The notes under the pieces were generated by a model. The model saw only the letters and a list, made by a program, of their open reading frames with translations, did not search any database and was not told the origin of the DNA. Below are positions 60,675 to 64,000 of a DNA stretch of 64,000 nucleotides, one piece after another (positions within the stretch are counted from its first letter, which is position 1; every line of letters starts with the position of its first letter). The position numbers were made by a program, and so were the translations under genes. The stretch comes from an uncultured Myxococcales bacterium. Lineage in GTDB: Bacteria > Myxococcota_A > UBA9042 > DTJE01. The stretch lies in NCBI GenBank assembly GCA_937975765.1, contig CALJUR010000110.1, positions 12,012-76,011 of the forward strand, given 5' to 3'.

Positions 60675-63476
60675 ATGCGTGGTCGAACCGGGCTCGCGGT
60701 CCTGTCGGTGCTGCTGCTGGCGCTGTCCGGCACGGTCGCCTGCGAAGGCGGAGGGTCGTCGAAGGACGTCCTGCCCGACGTGGTGACGGACCTGCCGCAG
60801 GAGGCATCGCCGGACGTGATCGCCGAGGTGCCCGCCGACCTGCCCCGCGAGGAGGCCCCGGACGTCGCAACCGACCCGTCCGCCGAACTGCCCGAGGACC
60901 TGCCCGCGGACGCCGCCGAGGACGCCATCCCCGAGGCCGCCGACCCGGGCGAGGACCCCGCTCCCGACCCGGCCGTCGATCCCGGCCCGGACCCGTTCGC
61001 GGACCCCGGCCCGTCGGTCCCGTCCTTCGCGATCGTGCAGGCCGGTGCGTCGTCCCACGTCATCGTGGTGGCCGACGACGCCAGCCCGTCGGAGAAGAAC
61101 GCCGCGACCGAGATGCAGGCGCTGTTCCTGCAGGCGACCGGCCTGACGCTGCCCATCGTGGCCGCGCCGGAGTCGGACGCCACGCCCCGCATCGTGGTGG
61201 GGCAGGGCGCCGCCGCGAAGGCTCTGGGCGTCGATCCCGCCCCCGAGGCGATCGGCGAGCAGGGATTCCAGCTGAAGGCGATCCCGCCGCACGTCGTCAT
61301 CGCGGGCACCCCCGGCGCCGGCACGATGTACGGCGTGCACCGCTTCCTGGAACAGGCGCTGAAGGTCCGCTGGACCGCGCCCGGCGTGACGATCGTGCCG
61401 ACCGCGACCGACGTGACGTTCCCCGAGGCCGCCGACGAGACGGTGCAGCCGGCGTTCCACTGGCGGAACACCTACTACGCGTGGCCGGGCGGCGACCGCG
61501 CCTTCTGGACCCACCAGGGCGACAACAACGGCGGCGAAGGCCCGGACGCCGTCTGGGGCCTGCAGCACCAGAACCACGGCCAGGCCCATTCCTACTTCAG
61601 CTTCATCAGCCCCGACGAGTTCTTCGACACGCACCCCGAGTACTTTTCCGAGGTCGGCGGCGTCCGCATCCGCGAGGAGACGCAACTGTGCCTGACGAAC
61701 CCGGACGTGCTGGACATCGTGACGGAACGGATGCTGGCCCTGATGGCGTCCCGCCCGCAGTACCGCCAGTACAACTTCAGCCAGATGGACCGCTACAACG
61801 TCTGCGAATGCGAAAAGTGCAAGGCGATGAACGAGCTGTATGGCACGGACGGCGGCACGCAGTTCTGGTTCGTCAACGAGCTGGCGAAGCGCACGGCCAA
61901 GGTTTACCCCGACAAGCAGATCGGCACGCTGGCCTACATGTACACCGAGGAGCCGCCGGTGGGCCTGGCGATCCACCCGAACGTCGCGGTCTGGCTGTGC
62001 CACATGTACCCGTCCTGCGACACGCACCCGATCCGCACGTGCGAGAAGAACGCCGAGTACAAGCGGCGCGCCGAGGCGTGGGGGCACCTGACGAACCACC
62101 TGTACATCTGGCACTACATCGTGGACTTCGCGCACTACTACAACCCCTTCCCGAACTTCCCCGCGCTGGCCGACAACCTGAAGTTCTACAAGGAGATCGG
62201 GGTCGAGGGCATCTTCCTGCAGGGGATGAACCACGGGGGGGGCGGCGGCGAGTTCAGCCTGCTGCGCCCGTGGTTCGGCGCGAAGCTGCTGTGGGACCCG
62301 CTGCAGGACCCGGCGCTGCTGATCCGGACGTGGCTGCGCGACTACTACGGTGACGCGTGGGGGCCGATCCACGACTGGATCGTGCTGCTGCAGGACAAGG
62401 TGGACCGCGACAACGTCCACCTGCACCTGTACTCGAACCCGGGCACGGGGCACCTGCCGGACGACGTGGTCGAGACGGGCGAGGCGCTGTTCGCGGAGGC
62501 GCTGGCGCTGGTGGGCGACGACCCGGTGCTGAAGGACCGCGTCGAGGTGGCGATGATGCCTCTGGCGTACGCGCGGTTCTTCCCGCGAAACGGGTACACG
62601 ATCGCGGACGGCATGCTGACGTGGAACCCGGGGCAGGCCACCTTCGACGACGTGCTGGACTTCGTGGACAGGATGAACAAGCACGGCTTCACGATGGTGC
62701 GCGAGGTGCAGGGGACGCCGGACACGATGACGCTGCTGTACGCGATCATCGGCGTGGACCAGGAGGTCAAGACGATCCGCAACGCGGCGCTGGAAGTGGA
62801 CGTGGTGCCGGCGCTGGCGGGGCGCGCGCTGCGGATCACGCACCGGGCGACGGGGAAGAACATCACGGCCTTCAACCGGCCGGCGGTGCAGTTCTTCCCG
62901 TTCGCGGGGGGGCTGGAGGACCGCATCGGCGAGATGTTCAACTTCATGGGCTGGGTCGAGCCGGGCAACGCCAGCGGGGTCACGGAGACGTCGGTGACGG
63001 TCAGCCTGACGACGTTCGACGGCCTGGACGTGACGCGGAAGTACGAACTGGACCCGACCCTGCCCATCCTGCGCGTGGCGACGACGGTGCGGAATCCCGG
63101 CACCGCGGCGCGCGAGATCCGCATCCGGAACCACCTGGAGATGGACCTGGGCGACACGGTCGGGACGCGGGTGGCGTTCACGGGCCAGGACGGCGTGGCG
63201 GTGGACCAGGACATGGCGGGCGTGGTGGCCGGGATGCGCGAGGGGCAGTACTTCCGGAAGGACAAGACGCCGGACGGCGAGTGGACCTTCACGGGGGGGA
63301 AGGGCCTGGCGATGACCCACCGGTTCACGCCATCCGAGGTCGACTTCACGTGGCTGTATGCCTACCCGGTCGAGCTGCAGGACCTGGAGATGGAGATCGT
63401 CGGCAAGCGCCTGACGGTGCAGCCCGGCGAGACGACGACGCTGCACGCGGAGTACGAGATCCGGGCGGCGGAGTAG
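60675..63476 (+). CDS. DUF4838-type glycoside hydrolase lipoprotein
   Basis: 933 residues. Leader ending SGTVAC, acidic/Pro-rich linker (about 25-115). Then a GH67/GH20-type N-terminal alpha/beta domain (SSHVIVVADDASPSEKNAAT, GTPGAGTMYGVHRFLEQAL). DUF4838 follows with HWRNTYYAWPGGDRAFWTHQ, FFDTHPEYFSEVGGVR, CLTNPDVLDIV and CECEKCKAMNELYGTDGG. The rest is a helical and beta-sandwich C-terminus (TRKYELDPTLPILRVATTVR). Relatives are uronidase-like enzymes of polysaccharide degradation, with substrate undefined. ATG 60675. Its acidic linker is like those of four nearby lipoproteins. Confidence 0.75.
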   Translation: MRGRTGLAVLSVLLLALSGTVACEGGGSSKDVLPDVVTDLPQEASPDVIAEVPADLPREEAPDVATDPSAELPEDLPADAAEDAIPEAADPGEDPAPDPAVDPGPDPFADPGPSVPSFAIVQAGASSHVIVVADDASPSEKNAATEMQALFLQATGLTLPIVAAPESDATPRIVVGQGAAAKALGVDPAPEAIGEQGFQLKAIPPHVVIAGTPGAGTMYGVHRFLEQALKVRWTAPGVTIVPTATDVTFPEAADETVQPAFHWRNTYYAWPGGDRAFWTHQGDNNGGEGPDAVWGLQHQNHGQAHSYFSFISPDEFFDTHPEYFSEVGGVRIREETQLCLTNPDVLDIVTERMLALMASRPQYRQYNFSQMDRYNVCECEKCKAMNELYGTDGGTQFWFVNELAKRTAKVYPDKQIGTLAYMYTEEPPVGLAIHPNVAVWLCHMYPSCDTHPIRTCEKNAEYKRRAEAWGHLTNHLYIWHYIVDFAHYYNPFPNFPALADNLKFYKEIGVEGIFLQGMNHGGGGGEFSLLRPWFGAKLLWDPLQDPALLIRTWLRDYYGDAWGPIHDWIVLLQDKVDRDNVHLHLYSNPGTGHLPDDVVETGEALFAEALALVGDDPVLKDRVEVAMMPLAYARFFPRNGYTIADGMLTWNPGQATFDDVLDFVDRMNKHGFTMVREVQGTPDTMTLLYAIIGVDQEVKTIRNAALEVDVVPALAGRALRITHRATGKNITAFNRPAVQFFPFAGGLEDRIGEMFNFMGWVEPGNASGVTETSVTVSLTTFDGLDVTRKYELDPTLPILRVATTVRNPGTAAREIRIRNHLEMDLGDTVGTRVAFTGQDGVAVDQDMAGVVAGMREGQYFRKDKTPDGEWTFTGGKGLAMTHRFTPSEVDFTWLYAYPVELQDLEMEIVGKRLTVQPGETTTLHAEYEIRAAE

Positions 63477-63480
63477 GGGA

Positions 63481-63494
63481 GGCGGGGGACGGGG
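63481..63494. repeat. Truncated GC-hairpin repeat
   Basis: GGCGGGGGACGGGG, the left arm and loop of the inverted palindrome copy, directly after the DUF4838 gene stop. The right arm is missing. Confidence 0.45.
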
Positions 63495-63525
63495 CGGAAT
63501 TCATTGAAGGGAGGAAGGCCCGAAC

Positions 63526-64000
63526 ATGATGCACATCGAAAGGACGATAATTCCGGGAATCGTTGTCATCTCGGCAACAGCGATTAGCTGTGGTTCTGGG
63601 CCAAGCACGGCCGTGCCTTGCTCCGCAGGCGAGATCACGGAGTGCATGGTCGGCCTATGCGTTGGGAAAAAGACTTGCAGTGACAACGGTTGGTCTGACT
63701 GCGCGGTCTCACCAATAGCAGTCGACGACACCACCTGCGACGCGATCGACGACGATTGCAGCGGCGAGGCCGACGAGGACTACGTTTCGCAAGTCACGGC
63801 CTGCGGGGTCGGCGCGTGCGCCAGTGCCGGTGCCACTTCCTGCGTCGGCGGCGTGGTGAAGGATTCCTGCATGGCGGCAGCCCCTGCAGTTGACGACACC
63901 ACCTGCGACGCGATCGACGACGATTGCAGCGGCGAGGCCGACGAGGACTACGTTTCGCAAGTCACGGCCTGCGGGGTCGGCGCGTGCGCCAGTGCCGGTG
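63526..64000 (+). CDS. MopE-type repeat lipoprotein, 3'-truncated by window edge
   Basis: At least 158 residues, open to the right edge. ATG 63526 (a second ATG follows at once) after GGGAGGAAGG. Leader VVISATAISC gives a lipobox-like Cys. The mature part has Cys pairs, then a repeat beginning VDDTTCDAIDDDCSGEADED, the MopE-like acidic metal-binding pattern. The segment is duplicated after 168 bp almost without base change. The 5' third uses more A/T-rich codons (ATA, ATT, AGC, TGT, GGT) than the neighbours, suggesting recent acquisition. Likely a surface or secreted metal-binding protein. Confidence 0.75.
   Translation, partial: MMHIERTIIPGIVVISATAISCGSGPSTAVPCSAGEITECMVGLCVGKKTCSDNGWSDCAVSPIAVDDTTCDAIDDDCSGEADEDYVSQVTACGVGACASAGATSCVGGVVKDSCMAAAPAVDDTTCDAIDDDCSGEADEDYVSQVTACGVGACASAG
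63721..64000 (+). repeat. 168-bp in-frame tandem repeat (56 codons), continuing past the edge
   Basis: First unit from 63721, second from 63889. The visible 112 bp of unit 2 match unit 1 with one obvious third-base change (GTC/GTT). Each unit encodes the D-D-D-C acidic motif plus a Cys-rich spacer. Confidence 0.85.

Noticed and set aside
1..64000. tRNA, rRNA, riboswitch and insertion-sequence genes
   Set aside because: No cloverleaf-like, rRNA-like or transposase sequences were noticed in the gaps. A dedicated covariance search could still find a small RNA.

Overview
The window is very G+C-rich, dense coding DNA from a Gram-negative bacterium. Several traits point to a Myxococcota-like (former deltaproteobacterial) genome: a MYXO-CTERM-like C-terminal sorting tail (gene 18641-21442), many lipoproteins, MopE-type metal-binding and Cys-rich repeat proteins, secreted CotH kinases and a sigma-54-type promoter. 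The taxonomic assignment is inference. No rRNA, tRNA, CRISPR array or transposase gene was recognised.

Layout. 1-6.4 kb: peptidoglycan and envelope housekeeping genes (LD-carboxypeptidase end, serine hydrolase, CorC-like transporter, UDP-glucose dehydrogenase, rhomboid protease, small HEAT-like protein). 6.4-8.1 kb: a GT-C-type membrane protein. 8.26-13.57 kb: a respiratory complex I operon in the order nuoA-C-D-G-H-I, without nuoB, E, F or J-N, followed at once by four small lipoprotein genes (13.6-16.1 kb). 16.1-18.6 kb: an LpxL/HtrB-type acyltransferase and a B12-binding radical SAM protein. 18.6-21.4 kb: a GH57-like secreted hydrolase with a MYXO-CTERM tail. 21.5-26.8 kb: a tetR-adaptor-RND efflux operon. 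26.9-32.4 kb: a HEAT lipoprotein, a GH42/GH50-like lipoprotein and a likely outer-membrane beta-barrel. 32.7-36.6 kb: a complete potABCD-type polyamine ABC operon with overlapping genes. 36.9-39.5 kb and 43.0-43.7 kb: two Cys-rich repeat proteins. 39.6-47.5 kb: four GT-C-type membrane proteins in two pairs. 47.9-63.5 kb: mostly secreted lipoproteins (a PI-PLC/GDPD fusion, two CotH kinases, a PHP-type hydrolase, a DUF4838-type glycosidase), with an ABC1/UbiB kinase, a small two-gene unit, a coiled-coil protein and a nitroreductase between them. The window ends inside another MopE-type repeat lipoprotein.

Three themes stand out. First, six secreted proteins share an acidic Asp/Ala/Val/Glu/Pro linker, next to a lipobox in five and before the MYXO-CTERM tail in one, which suggests a common way of holding enzymes away from the outer surface. 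Second, intergenic DNA carries two palindromic repeat families. One is REP-like with the core GGGACAGTCACCATTATT or GGGACAGCCTCCAATTT (11 copies, some as inverted pairs, two of which form gene 3' ends). The other is a GC-only hairpin with loop CCCCGT. Third, there are strikingly regular tandem repeats: five 85-bp units (54743-55167), seven 19-bp units (56836-56968) and a 168-bp in-frame repeat at the right edge.
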